The notes under the pieces were generated by a model. It did not search any database. It saw nothing but the letters and a program-made list of their open reading frames with translations, and was not told where the DNA came from. The position numbers and the translations under genes were made by a program. Positions 1 through 8,439 of a stretch of 14,724 nt of DNA are shown one piece after another. Source of the DNA: Trichomonas tenax. Its lineage: Eukaryota > Parabasalia > Trichomonadida > Trichomonadidae. The stretch covers positions 1 through 14,724 of the forward strand of contig JALKBU010001206.1 of assembly GCA_023091735.1 (NCBI GenBank), in the 5' to 3' direction. How positions within the stretch are numbered: the stretch's first letter is position 1; each line of letters begins with the position of its first letter.

Positions 1-320
1 ATATAATATTGAATAATATATTTTTCATGCTTTATATATCCACAGCATTTTAGATGGGAAAATTTTTCATTTGCCACCAAAATTAGACCTTAAATATTCA
101 TACTGGTGGAGAAAAATCGAGATGTTTAAGTAGACGTAGAAAATTCAGTGACGCCTGAAAGTTGAATTGCGTATTTCGCGAATTTCACTTTATTTCCTCC
201 ATTAAATTCACCATTGGGATATTCTTGCTAACGATAGACAAATTGAAGGCGAATAAACGGCCGAGCAAAAAAATCGCGTGGTTCTGCCTATTTCTGTAAT
301 AACCTTAAAAAGGTTAAAAA
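1..320. other. Gene-less 5' flank
   Basis: AT-rich sequence with no ORF, tRNA or repeat that I can support. The kinase frame is closed by a TAA at 315-317, so nothing upstream in that frame belongs to the kinase relic. I see no convincing initiator (TCAYTW-like) element at a sensible distance from the kinase frame. Confidence 0.5.
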
Positions 321-1285
321 ATTTCAAAAATTATCAGCGTTGGATATCCAGAGCGTGTTTCGAGATATAACATAGTTGAGGAGATAGGGAGAGGAGCGTT
401 CGTTGTGACATGCAAAGCATATAACAGAGAGAATCAAAAATATGTCGCGATAAAGTTCATTGAGCGCGAAGCAGCAATGAAACACAAAATGTTCGAATAC
501 ATCGAACGCGAGGTCAGATTTCTTTCTTTCATTGATCACAGTTCATTCGCAAAAGTCGACGAGATCATCTATGACGACGCATTCATAATGGTTGTTATGG
601 ACTACTGCGAAAACGGTACTATTGTCGACTGCATCAACCGTGGCATCACATTCAGCCGCATTGATAAGATTGTTATTCTGTCCAAGATTCTTCAAGGCCT
701 GGAATACTTACACAAGCGCAACATTGCTCACCGCGACATCAAACTTGAGAACATTTGTCTTGATTCTGGTTTCAATCCGAAAATCATCGATTTAGGACTT
801 TCTCACGATAATGCTTTTGGTTTGAGAACGTACTGCGGCACACCGTCATATATCGCCCCAGAAGTCGTCACAACCAACTGCTATGATGGCTATAAGTCTG
901 ATGTTTGGGCCTTTGGAATTGCCGCTCATCTGTTCATGATGCCATTCGATTTCGTCAGCGAATATGATGCCATTCGATTTCGTCAGCGAATCGAAGTTCA
1001 ACAAAGATGCAAAGCTCAATAACATCAAGATTGAGAACCACATCAATGGAGACTTCGGAGACATCATCTCTAAGTGCCTCAAAATCGATCCTGAAGCGCC
1101 CTGACGCTAACATGGTTTTGGCGTTGATCGAACCAATCATTAACTCTCCAAAGTGCATCAAGTCAACAAGTTTCTACAACAACGGAAAGCCACTGCTTAA
1201 GCTCAATGACGTCATCAAAGCAAAGACATATCAGCTCATTATCAAGCCATCCATCAATATTAGAAGGAAGAAATCTTCAATGTAA
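321..1285 (+). pseudogene. CAMK-like Ser/Thr protein kinase pseudogene (28-bp duplication, +1 frameshift, no ATG)
   Basis: Relic of a cytoplasmic ATP-dependent Ser/Thr kinase of about 320 residues. In frame from 321 come a glycine-rich loop (EIGRGAFV, 378-401), the VAIKF lysine (near 453), HRDIKLEN with the catalytic Asp (729-752), DLG in place of DFG (789-797), GTPSYIAPE (837-863) and SDVWAFG. All core catalytic residues are present. A perfect 28-bp tandem duplication (936-963 and 964-991) then shifts the frame and causes the stop at 1020-1022. If one copy is ignored, coding sense resumes (HINGDFGDIISKCLKIDPE). A second shift near 1094-1095, consistent with one extra A, moves reading into the frame that ends at 1285 and restores the C-lobe end (RPDANMV). 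No ATG lies between the upstream stop (315-317) and the glycine loop; ATT at 321-323 sits where a start could have been. Family known; death of the gene inferred. Confidence 0.88.
936..991 (+). repeat. Perfect 28-bp tandem duplication inside the kinase relic
   Basis: Bases 936-963 and 964-991 are identical. Because 28 is not a multiple of three, the second copy throws the kinase out of frame just after SDVWAFG. The absence of any difference between the copies points to a recent event, probably replication slippage, or to an assembly artefact. Confidence 0.95.
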
Positions 1286-2565
1286 CCTTATTCATTGTAT
1301 AATTTTTGTTGTTTTGTTTAATAAATTTATCATGAATACTTCTATCCCAAAAACATTCTTTTTTTAACATTTCTCTCTAATTCTCATATAGTATCTGAAC
1401 TACATAATCATTTGAAGAGTGTTTTATGTTATATTAAAGATTTCATATGATTATATAAAACATTTCAATAAAACTCTATAAATCGCTTCAATAAAACTCT
1501 ATAAAATACATATAGTATCTGAATTATATTTTAACAAATCTGTGGGAATAACAGCATCAGGAGATGACTCTGTAAATTGTGATAATAGCACAAATCTTTT
1601 TTTCAATGTGCTCTAAGAAAAATACAAAAATCAAAAAGTGAAAGATGCCATTTTATCTACGAACTTGTATTCACGGGTTTTTGGACCACTGGAGGATGAA
1701 AATATTCGAGAAAAGTCGAATTATTTGGATATTTTTATTCTATTGTTGAAATCCTGTATTAATCAAAAAGAGCTTTGAACATAATTAGTATGAGTTATGT
1801 AAAGTATAACCATCGAGGAAAAAAAAAGATTTATTAATGATCATTTAAATTTGTTGGGCGGCAAATGAATAAACGAATGTTGTAACACCGCAAACATCAT
1901 TTATATGGCAATAGCTTTTAGCTTATTAAATGATGAGACCGAAAATAAGGAAAAATAAATTATTCATCATTTTTTGTAAAGCGGATGACACACTTTTCTC
2001 TTTAGTTTTGGAGGTTCTAGATGTATCTAATAAGCTTTGTACCCTCGCAATTGAAATATATATATTTTTATATTTTCCAAATATCAAAAACCAAGAACTA
2101 GGCATCAACATACATTAATTTATGCCTGTATATCCGATGGCTATATGTGCATATATGTAAAATTATTATATGTCGTTAATATTATTTTTTTAAAAACGCA
2201 TTTTGCCATTTTTGGTCTTATACGATAGAAAATAAAATTGCATTAGCTGTATAGCTTATACACAAAGGCACAGCTACCGATCAAGAGATAATGTCGTAAA
2301 ATAGGTTATTGATCGTTATTTTAGCAAGTTTTCCACATAGAACAGTTGGCGTACACTCTCTAGAGCATATGCAACATGTTTAAATGAATATTCAATATAG
2401 TTAATCTTCATCATTGGTCACAATTCATCGAAACGCAATAGTGACTACAAAACAGAACAAAGATGATCGAAAATTTACTAAAACTCAAAGATAGGTACTT
2501 TATAACAATAAAAATAGATTCAAAATATTGATTTACATGGTCAAGTATTTGACATACATTACATG
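1286..2565. other. Gene-less AT-rich intergenic region
   Basis: No ORF with recognisable sense. The region holds a short 19-bp direct repeat (1464-1482 and 1487-1505) and the motif catatagtatctgaa twice, near 1387 and 1509. Two overlapping ORFs on opposite strands at 1926-2118 are mirror images of one AT-rich stretch and have no protein-like composition. Confidence 0.55.
1464..1505. repeat. 19-bp direct repeat, period 23
   Basis: The 19-mer ttcaataaaactctataaa occurs at 1464-1482 and again at 1487-1505 without mismatch. It lies about 180 bp downstream of the kinase relic, in non-coding DNA. Function unknown; simple slippage would explain it. Confidence 0.8.
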
Positions 2566-3123
2566 TTACAGCCACCTAGTTTCCGACTCCCAGGATGAGT
2601 CAAACAAGTCTGGAGGGAAAAACTGATCAATTAAAAACGTGTTATTCTGCTGTGGGATTGGATTTGTGATATCCACATAGTGTTCCACCGTCTCAACTGG
2701 TGTCTGTTTTGGCTCCTGCTTCTTCTTTCCCCAAGATCGATTTTTCTTTAAGGCAGGCGCTTTTCCTTTCGACACGAGTAGTGAGTACCTGTTCTTTATG
2801 TTGACATCTGACCTCGTAGGGAAAAACTTGGAAATTTTCGACCAACATGGACCGAATTCGCCAACTTTTCTCAGTAAAATCTGGTCCTCGTTATGTGTCC
2901 ATGGTCCATTTTTGAGTTCGGGGCTCAAGTAGTTCAAATAACGCTCTCGACATTGCCTTGTCGTTCTCGTGGTCATCTGTTGTGCAATTTTCTTCCATGA
3001 GTGAGTCCCGAAGATGGACACTAACTGCATGAGTCTCTGGTCTTCGTCGTTCGTGAATTTAACGCGCTTGGACTTCAAAGATGAACTTTCTTCCTTTTCC
3101 ATTTTAATGTTTACATGTTTCAT
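2566..3123 (-). CDS. R2R3-type Myb-like DNA-binding protein
   Basis: Intact 185-residue nuclear transcription-factor-type protein. Two tandem Myb/SANT repeats are visible. R2 spans about residues 20-69: its first Trp is replaced by Phe23, Trp43 is present, then RQCRERY 56-62. R3 spans about residues 71-115, with Trp75, Trp94 and NIKNRY 108-113. The LSP-x-L linker followed by NGPWT is typical of the large trichomonad Myb family, whose T. vaginalis members bind promoter elements. The C-terminal 65 residues are basic and then Gln/Pro-rich, without a recognised domain. Length is normal for the family. The start at 3123 is the first ATG; the in-frame ATG at residue 8 (MEKEE) is an equally plausible start because only Lys/Asn-rich residues precede it. 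I see no clear TCAYTW initiator upstream. Target genes cannot be inferred. Confidence 0.93.
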   Translation of the reverse strand: MKHVNIKMEKEESSSLKSKRVKFTNDEDQRLMQLVSIFGTHSWKKIAQQMTTRTTRQCRERYLNYLSPELKNGPWTHNEDQILLRKVGEFGPCWSKISKFFPTRSDVNIKNRYSLLVSKGKAPALKKNRSWGKKKQEPKQTPVETVEHYVDITNPIPQQNNTFLIDQFFPPDLFDSSWESETRWL

Positions 3124-3399
3124 CTCTCAAAATTTTGAATTACCACTCAACAAAAAAAGCTGTTTGGATAAAAATTTTAATCTACAGCCCTGAATTGTTC
3201 AAAAATCACTCGATTAAATTGTTCAAGAATTGAATGCAACTGATTCAATCTTTATCAATTGAAATTATTTATTTTTAGGTATTTAGCATTCATATATTTT
3301 AAAATAGAGTTTCCGCGCGAAAATTTCAACTTTTATAAAAATCACATAACACAAAAATTATTCACTATATTCGGTAGTATATTAATTTACAGTATGATT

Positions 3400-3485
3400 G
3401 TGCGCATTGGCCTTTTTAAGGCTAATGCGCACGAATTGGGAAAGCATCTGCAAAAGTGACAAGGACCCTGAGGAGCGGCCCCTCA
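3400..3485 (+). other. Strong hairpin plus GC-rich tail, possible structured RNA or decayed repeat
   Basis: Bases 3400-3414 pair with 3418-3432 over 15 positions, with a TTT loop and one G-U pair. This is followed by a second small stem, TGAGG 3469-3473 with CCTCA 3481-3485. Both stand out against the AT-rich surroundings. The first loop resembles the GCCUUUUA loop of U5 snRNA, but no Sm site follows and the loop is largely self-paired. The plus strand also reads as a coding-like tail (GLFKANAHELGKHLQK, then stop at 3457-3459), so a decayed gene end is an alternative. Confidence 0.35.
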
Positions 3486-4060
3486 TATTATAGCTATATA
3501 CCATATTTTAAACATAATCAGTCTAAAAGTCCATAGTGTGGATTGATTTTACTGTTTTTAATGGAAAAATGAATGTTTTCAAAAATATGTATTTTATTCT
3601 TTTTTAAAATCTTGATACTGTTTAAAATAAAAGCAAAACATTACTGGCAGCATCCATATATGTATTGTACTCTAATATTAGCTGGTAAAGAGAGCGTGCA
3701 AACTCATCACAAGATACTTGTAGTTTTCTTTATTTGATAGTTAGTCAATCATACTATACTATTCAATTGTAGTTGATTCCGTTCATTTATTCCTCATAAT
3801 TTCAAATTTTTCCTATGATAATTTTAATCATGTGTTTCAAACTAAAAATTAACTGCCATTCATATTGCCTAGATGTGTATATTACAATTCTTTAATCATA
3901 AATACAATATAAAAAAATCAAAATTATCTCAAAAGATTCTCGTTAAATATGCCCTTTTTTGTTTCCATTCCTTTGTATGAACTATTTGCAATACCGCTTT
4001 CATAGAGCGCATTGTGCGAATTTGTGCATACACATTTCGTCACTTTTTAGGAAAAATACA

Positions 4061-4223
4061 GGGTTAGAACACAAATGAGGGAGATCAATGGTTAAAAAGG
4101 GGTATAAATCAATATAAAGGGGACCTTTTTCGTTGATAAAACAGGGGAAATGGGAGAAAAATGGGGGTGATAACAGATAGGGTTTAGCAAATTTTATCAG
4201 GTGGTAGTTTAAGTATTGCAGGG
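4061..4223 (+). other. G-run cluster on the plus strand
   Basis: Nine runs of three to five G occur at 4061, 4079, 4099, 4119, 4144, 4152, 4163, 4180 and 4221 in otherwise AT-rich DNA, while C runs are almost absent on this strand. Spacing is 4 to 40 bases. Four runs between 4144 and 4182 could form a long-loop quadruplex; this is inference. Confidence 0.4.
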
Positions 4224-4511
4224 TAATGAATGAATATTTGGAGGTTTTCGAGTTCGCAATGCCCGCGATCTGTAAATCGGCAAAATCCGCGTGCATCAAA
4301 AAAATACTCAATGCTCACATCCATATTTACATTCAAATTAGATTGAAAACCTAAATTGAATGTTCATGAGTGTGACCAAAATTTCATTAAAATTATAATA
4401 ATAAAATGAGAGCATGCTTATTTCAAAAGTTTCTTTAATGAAAAAGTTATCAATGGTATCAGAGCGGCATTACAAAGAAGTATGTGTTTATTTTGGAATT
4501 TGTGTTTAGCA

Positions 4512-4632
4512 TATATGAAGTGTTATTTTTTAGGTTTGCTGTTGTAAATTGTTTTTGTGGAGGGAGAGGAACGGAGAAACGAACCCTACACCGAAGAATT
4601 TTAGGCAAACCTAAAAAAACACACTTCATATA
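4512..4632. repeat. 121-bp MITE-like inverted-repeat element
   Basis: Arms 4512-4539 and 4605-4632 are inverted copies matching at 26 of 28 positions and ending in TATATGAAGTGT. They enclose 65 bp without coding sense. Both ends fall at TATA, compatible with a TA target site, as used by mariner-type elements. No transposase is present. The right arm recurs as a 17-bp exact match at 5250-5266, so the true element could be larger. Confidence 0.55.
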
Positions 4633-4836
4633 CTGTCAAGTTGTCACGAAAAAGTGATATAAAAGTGATATTATCTGACATGTAAAGTTGTCATAATCTC
4701 CAGTTTTATTTGTCAAAATACGAATATTTTTGACATGTAAAGTCCTATAATCATTCAAATTATGTATTAGTTTTTATTTCAAAATTGCGTCTTACGGGAA
4801 GAACTGGGGACTATATTGACACAGGTACCAAGCATG

Positions 4837-5034
4837 TTAGTAACTAAACTCATAGATCTTCATTTCATACGCCATCATTAAGAAATCAAAGATTTCCACT
4901 TCAGAATGCCTCTGAAGAGCAAAATTAAATGCTTGATTGGGACAGGCAGCCAAAATGCTAGCAATCCAGTCCACAGTTCTTCCTTTCAGAAGCATTCTGT
5001 AAAGTAAATCGCTGATTATTTCAAAGATCGAGCC
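4837..5034 (-). pseudogene. C-terminal fragment of an unrecognised gene
   Basis: The minus strand is open for 65 residues ending at a TAA (4837-4839), with strongly protein-like composition. It contains IFEIISDLLYRML, GRTVDWIASILAACPNQ and RHSEVEIFDFLMMAYEM, reading as amphipathic helices. There is no ATG at a sensible start and the frame soon closes within the inverted repeat further upstream, so this is a fragment, probably the end of a helical-repeat protein. I do not recognise the family. Its N-terminal half coincides with arm A of a 42-bp perfect inverted repeat, whose other arm continues upstream in opposite orientation. Confidence 0.5.
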
Positions 5035-5102
5035 TGAAAGGAAGAACTGTGGACTGGATTGCTAGCATTTTGGCTACCAGTGCCAATGAAGCACTTAATT
5101 TT
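4921..5102. repeat. Inverted duplication with 42-bp perfect core arms
   Basis: Arm A 4948-4989 and arm B 5034-5075 are exact reverse complements over 42 bp, separated by 44 bp. Homology continues outward for 27 bp (4921-4947 against 5076-5102) with five mismatches, giving arms of 69 bp. The duplicated sequence is coding-like, so this is an inverted partial duplication of a gene segment. The contrast between a perfect core and a diverged outer part suggests gene conversion between the arms. Confidence 0.9.
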
Positions 5103-5267
5103 CTTTTCAAAGTAAATTTAAACAAATATAGGATATCATTCTTCCAATAATCATTTATAATCACATGCCACGTAAATATTTATTTGTCAAATATGCATGT
5201 TTACATGTCATATAATGCCACTTTTTCATGACAACTTTCTGTACACAACAACACACTTCATATACTA

Positions 5268-5399
5268 CTTGAACCGAACAAGAAATGCTTGGATAGAGGC
5301 CAATCTTAATGATAAAATTTGGATTGAAATTTTTGAAAAAGCAATTTGTAATAAAACAGTTATGTGTGAAATTGAATGGTTCACTGCATCCATAAAGTA
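5268..5399 (+). pseudogene. Possible C-terminal gene fragment, family unknown
   Basis: A plus-strand frame ending in TAA at 5397-5399 reads NRTRNAWIEANLNDKIWIEI followed by a further 23 residues with normal amino-acid balance and two Trp-containing helices. It starts right beside the 17-bp terminal repeat at 5250-5266. No start codon or domain is identifiable. It may be an unrelated gene end cut by the neighbouring element, or chance coding sense; evidence is composition only. Confidence 0.25.
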
Positions 5400-5460
5400 A
5401 ACGTAAAGAAGTATTCAAAATGTCACGTTTTATATAAAAATAACATAAAATTTAACCTTT

Positions 5461-6597
5461 TTAAAGATTGGCTGATTTATTTTTTAGACTGTTCGGATCA
5501 GATCCCACGAAAAATAATAATAATAATAATAAAAAACAAATACCTATATAGAATCATAACTAAGAATCGTTTTCTATGGCAACATATTGATAAAAGAATT
5601 GTCTTAATTGAATTCGATAAATATCTTTTTGAAAACAAGAAGGTGCCATTCCGAGAACAGTTATACGAAATGCCCCAAATCCAGCGTTTCCAATACCTTT
5701 TGAATTAGGAGAATAATATAATGGCATTGTGTTATTTCCGTCAATTATTTCTGTTCTACTAAAATAAATTCCCGAATAATGAATGGATGAAGTTGAAGGA
5801 GATTGATTTGTGGCACTTTTTATTGCATAGCATCCTTTGTGGCCCGAAATGAAGGAACTTCCTCCTCCACCACCACCGGTAACACCAACAGAGGCACCAC
5901 TATAGTATCCCGAACCTCCAATTCCACCCATATCATCAGTCGTGACATTAGAAATCCCAAACTGTCCATTCATTACATTCCCTCCTACACAAGTTCGATC
6001 TTTCGTTCCAGACCCTCCACTTGTTTGCGTTCCTCCTGAAGTTATAAATGAGGGATCAACTCCATAGCAGTCACTGTATCCTCGCGATCCGTTAAGGCCT
6101 CCATTGCCTCCAATAGAAGCAGCCCATTCAGAGGAACCACCTCCGCCAGCAATGAAGAATCTCGAGCGCAAACTTAAGGTGTCACTCCATCCATTTTGCT
6201 CACTGTAGTTAAGCCTAACATCCGTTGCTGCGCCTGGATATGCGCAGATACTAGGAGTCACCAAAATCGAGTTAAATTTTGTTGTTGATCCAACAAAAAC
6301 ATAAATTGTAATATTGGAACTCAAATGCAAAATTCCTTTTGTATATGCTCCACGTCCTGGATTAGAATTGTACCATCCTGATCCTCCAGATCCCCATGCT
6401 TCAAATAAATATGAACCTGAAAATAAACTTAATTCGTAAGGAGCACATGATTCGTCGCTTGGTTTACATGGATATCCTAATACAGCTTGGTTTAAGGATA
6501 CAGTGATATTAGCAGAACCTACTCCATTGCCTAGATATCGTGGATGAAACACCACATTTATTTCAATGCCACTTTTAGGATTAAAAATGTATCGTTT
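5461..6597 (-). pseudogene. Glycine-rich surface receptor ectodomain with membrane anchor, broken at both ends
   Basis: Relic of a trichomonad glycine-rich surface protein resembling the glycine-rich domain of ALK/LTK-type receptors. The open frame from 6597 begins with FNPKSGIEINV. It then has a conserved Cys-containing segment (CKPSDESCAPYEL), the hallmark SGSYLFEAWGSGGSG, YVFVG, FFIAGGGGSSEWA, several glycine clusters ending in GGGGGGSSFISGHKGC, and the terminal GFGAFRITVLG. No ATG exists before the upstream TAA (6598-6600), so signal peptide and start are lost. TAG at 5560-5562 and TGA at 5554-5556 interrupt it. The same frame then encodes a hydrophobic stretch (FYIGICFLLLLLLFFVG, 5503-5553) and a 14-residue tail before TAA at 5461-5463. 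That is a type I membrane topology, so the two stops are probably lesions. Ligand unknown. Confidence 0.75.
5513..5533. repeat. (AAT)7 microsatellite encoding part of a membrane segment
   Basis: Seven AAT units on the plus strand. On the minus strand, in the frame of the glycine-rich receptor relic, they read as a run of six leucines flanked by Phe and Val. Length changes by whole units would lengthen or shorten the membrane helix without a frameshift. Confidence 0.7.
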
Positions 6598-7121
6598 TTA
6601 TATCAATCTTATTTTTATTGACTCAAATAAAATGTAAATTTTGGGTATATAGAGGCATTGCTGTTATTAAAAATAGATTTCACATCAATCAATCTCATTT
6701 GATCTTCATAAAGAAAAAAATGACGTTCATTTTCAAATGGTTGATATCATACAGCATTGATCAATCTAACTATAAATTGTCATTATGATATTGAATAGGT
6801 CAATCTCATTTCATCATCAATACGGCATTGATTTTAAATTGAGATTATCATCATCAATAAAATGAGATTCATTCGAAATATTAATAATAATTAATCCGAC
6901 GATCTCATTATAAATCAATATGATATTTAGTTGTTACAATGATCCGGAATCATGCATTTGCATTTTGATCGCCATTATTTTAGCAAAATTCAAACTAAAC
7001 ATTAAAGACAACAATTCATTATATTCGACAACATTCATTTAATATTGAGCAATCTTCTTTATTACAATATATTCGACAACTTGAAAGTCATTGAGTTGGG
7101 AAAATAGCATCATTTTATTAC
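6598..7121. other. Low-complexity spacer between two surface-protein relics
   Basis: No coding sense on either strand. The stretch 6670-6935 repeats short motifs such as atcaatctcattt and atgagat in both orientations at irregular spacing, giving a low-complexity AT/GATC texture. No promoter or RNA gene recognised. Confidence 0.4.
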
Positions 7122-8439
7122 TTAAAATTCGTAGCTTATGAATATATCATAAATAATTGCTGTTGGTTGCAAAAGATTCATATAAAAGAAGTTGTAGTTA
7201 ATCATTTTTGTTGCAACGTATTCGAGTAAGTATTCTCCACACGAAATACTAATTGGGTAATGTGTATTTGTCGAACTTTCCACATAACGACTTGTATCAA
7301 TAAAAGCTCCATAATAATTTGCCGTAAAAATATTCGAATTGTAATAGATAGTGTAAATATATATTGTCCATTTCATCAAGAGAATAAAATGCATAATCTC
7401 CTGTGTTATTTGAAAATACGCTGTTGTTGACATAAATGTCGTTTCCATATTGAGGGAATAAAACTCCTTCAACTTTAAATGAATTGGAAACAAAGTTCAA
7501 ATTATCAACCAACAAATTACATGCTTTGAATGCCAATATCCTATTATTAGCAACATTGAATGCTATAGTGGTAAATTTCATATTTATTCTAAATGATTAG
7601 TCACAACGAATAACAATTGTTGGCTGAGTTTTGCCTTGACATTGAGAAAAATTATTATTTTCAACAAGAATTTGTCCGTTCTCAAAAATGCTTCCTGTGC
7701 CTTATTGTCTAGAACGTTGAACAAAAACAATCGAAGACAGTTCTTGAATATTACGAACTTCAGAACTGATTGATGCATTAGCATACAAAAATGGACTAAT
7801 CACCGACTTATTATTGCTTTTCCGGAATTTTTTTAAAAAATGCAAAAACTGATTGCAATATTGCAGCCATAATTATTAACAATTCCATAACTAGATTTAT
7901 CAACAATGTCTTTATTCTTAATAACATTGCAATAAGTAATAAAATGTGAATATACCCAATGGAACATGATGTCATCTTGATTAGATGTGTTATTAAAGAT
8001 TGAAGTGAAATTAATTAGATGAGATGATGGAATCCAACAATAATAGGCAGCATTGTTAGAACATTTTGCGTTTAATATATTTGTGGAATCAACAATTTGA
8101 TTTCCATTATCTAGATAAATGGAACTATGATATCCGTTACACTGCGAAACCCTCAACAACATAACTTTCTTCTGATGTATAAACATATGAGTAACATCCC
8201 CGATTATAGACAGAAATAGAAGAATTTATGCTGCAAACGCAATATCCAACATAGATGTATATAGATCCATCATTTTTCCTTTTGAATTGGTGATGTTGAT
8301 GGGCTGGATCATGTTGTGGAAAACAACATTCAAAACGGATATGTTTCTTGTGAATTAACATAATCAAAAGTTTTGTGAACGGAAGGAGTGACACTGCTGC
8401 CGTAGAATATGTCCCAGATTTCGTTGTATGAATGAAGAA
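7122..8439 (-). pseudogene. Beta-helix-like surface protein pseudogene with multiple frameshifts
   Basis: Minus-strand coding sense continues for about 1.3 kb but hops between frames. The 5' part reads HQFKRKNDGSIYIYVGY then VEGFAV before a stop at 8142-8144. The next frame carries QCNGYHSSIYLDNGNQIVDS to a stop near 7833. After an A/T homopolymer there is a short further frame with stops near 7705 and 7600. A further frame has NNRILAFKACNLLVDNLNF. A shift in a TATATA tract near 7365 leads to the final frame ending at 7122. Recurrent Asn/Ser-rich turns with alternating hydrophobics (VDNLNFVSNSF, NNSVFSNNTGDY) are those of parallel beta-helix surface proteins, similar in style to the Pmp-like proteins of Trichomonas. 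No ATG start, signal peptide or membrane anchor is visible. Family assignment rests on motif style only. Confidence 0.6.

Larger units (their letters stand above)
3124..4510. other. Gene-less intergenic region with a hairpin and a G-run patch
   Basis: No credible protein gene. The stretch holds a strong hairpin at 3400-3432 with a short GC-rich tail to 3485, and a purine-rich patch with repeated G runs at 4061-4223. A 103-codon minus-strand ORF at 4000-4311 is the mirror of that purine-rich patch and shows no domain, so it is not annotated as a gene. Confidence 0.5.
4605..5266. repeat. Larger inverted-repeat composite enclosing a gene fragment
   Basis: The 17-mer aacacacttcatatact occurs in direct orientation at 4618-4634 and 5250-5266. 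In addition 4639-4686 (agttgtcacgaaaaagtg through tgacatgtaaa) is an imperfect inverted copy of about 5204-5240; the left copy carries about 11 extra bases from a local duplication. Between them lies the inverted-duplicated coding fragment at 4837-5112. The pattern suggests successive insertions of related short elements or a non-autonomous transposon about 0.65-0.75 kb long. Its exact ends cannot be fixed from one copy. Confidence 0.45.

Noticed and set aside
2330..2410. Minus-strand coding-like stretch (FKHVAYALESVRQLFYVEN)
   Set aside because: Only about 25 residues without start, stop context or recognised family; treated as chance.
3400..3432. U5 snRNA-like loop GCCTTTTTA on a long stem
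   Set aside because: No Sm-type AATTTTTG site or 3' terminal stem follows, and the loop bases are themselves paired (GCCTT with AAGGC), unlike the open U5 loop.
4000..4311. 103-codon minus-strand ORF
   Set aside because: It mirrors the purine-rich plus-strand patch, has no domain or balanced composition, and starts without context.
5161..5418. 85-codon minus-strand ORF
   Set aside because: Runs through the inverted-repeat arm and is Cys/Phe-rich without any domain; the opposite strand reads better at 5268-5399.
5803..6039. Plus-strand Ser/Thr-rich ORF
   Set aside because: Mirror of the glycine-rich codons of the receptor relic on the minus strand.
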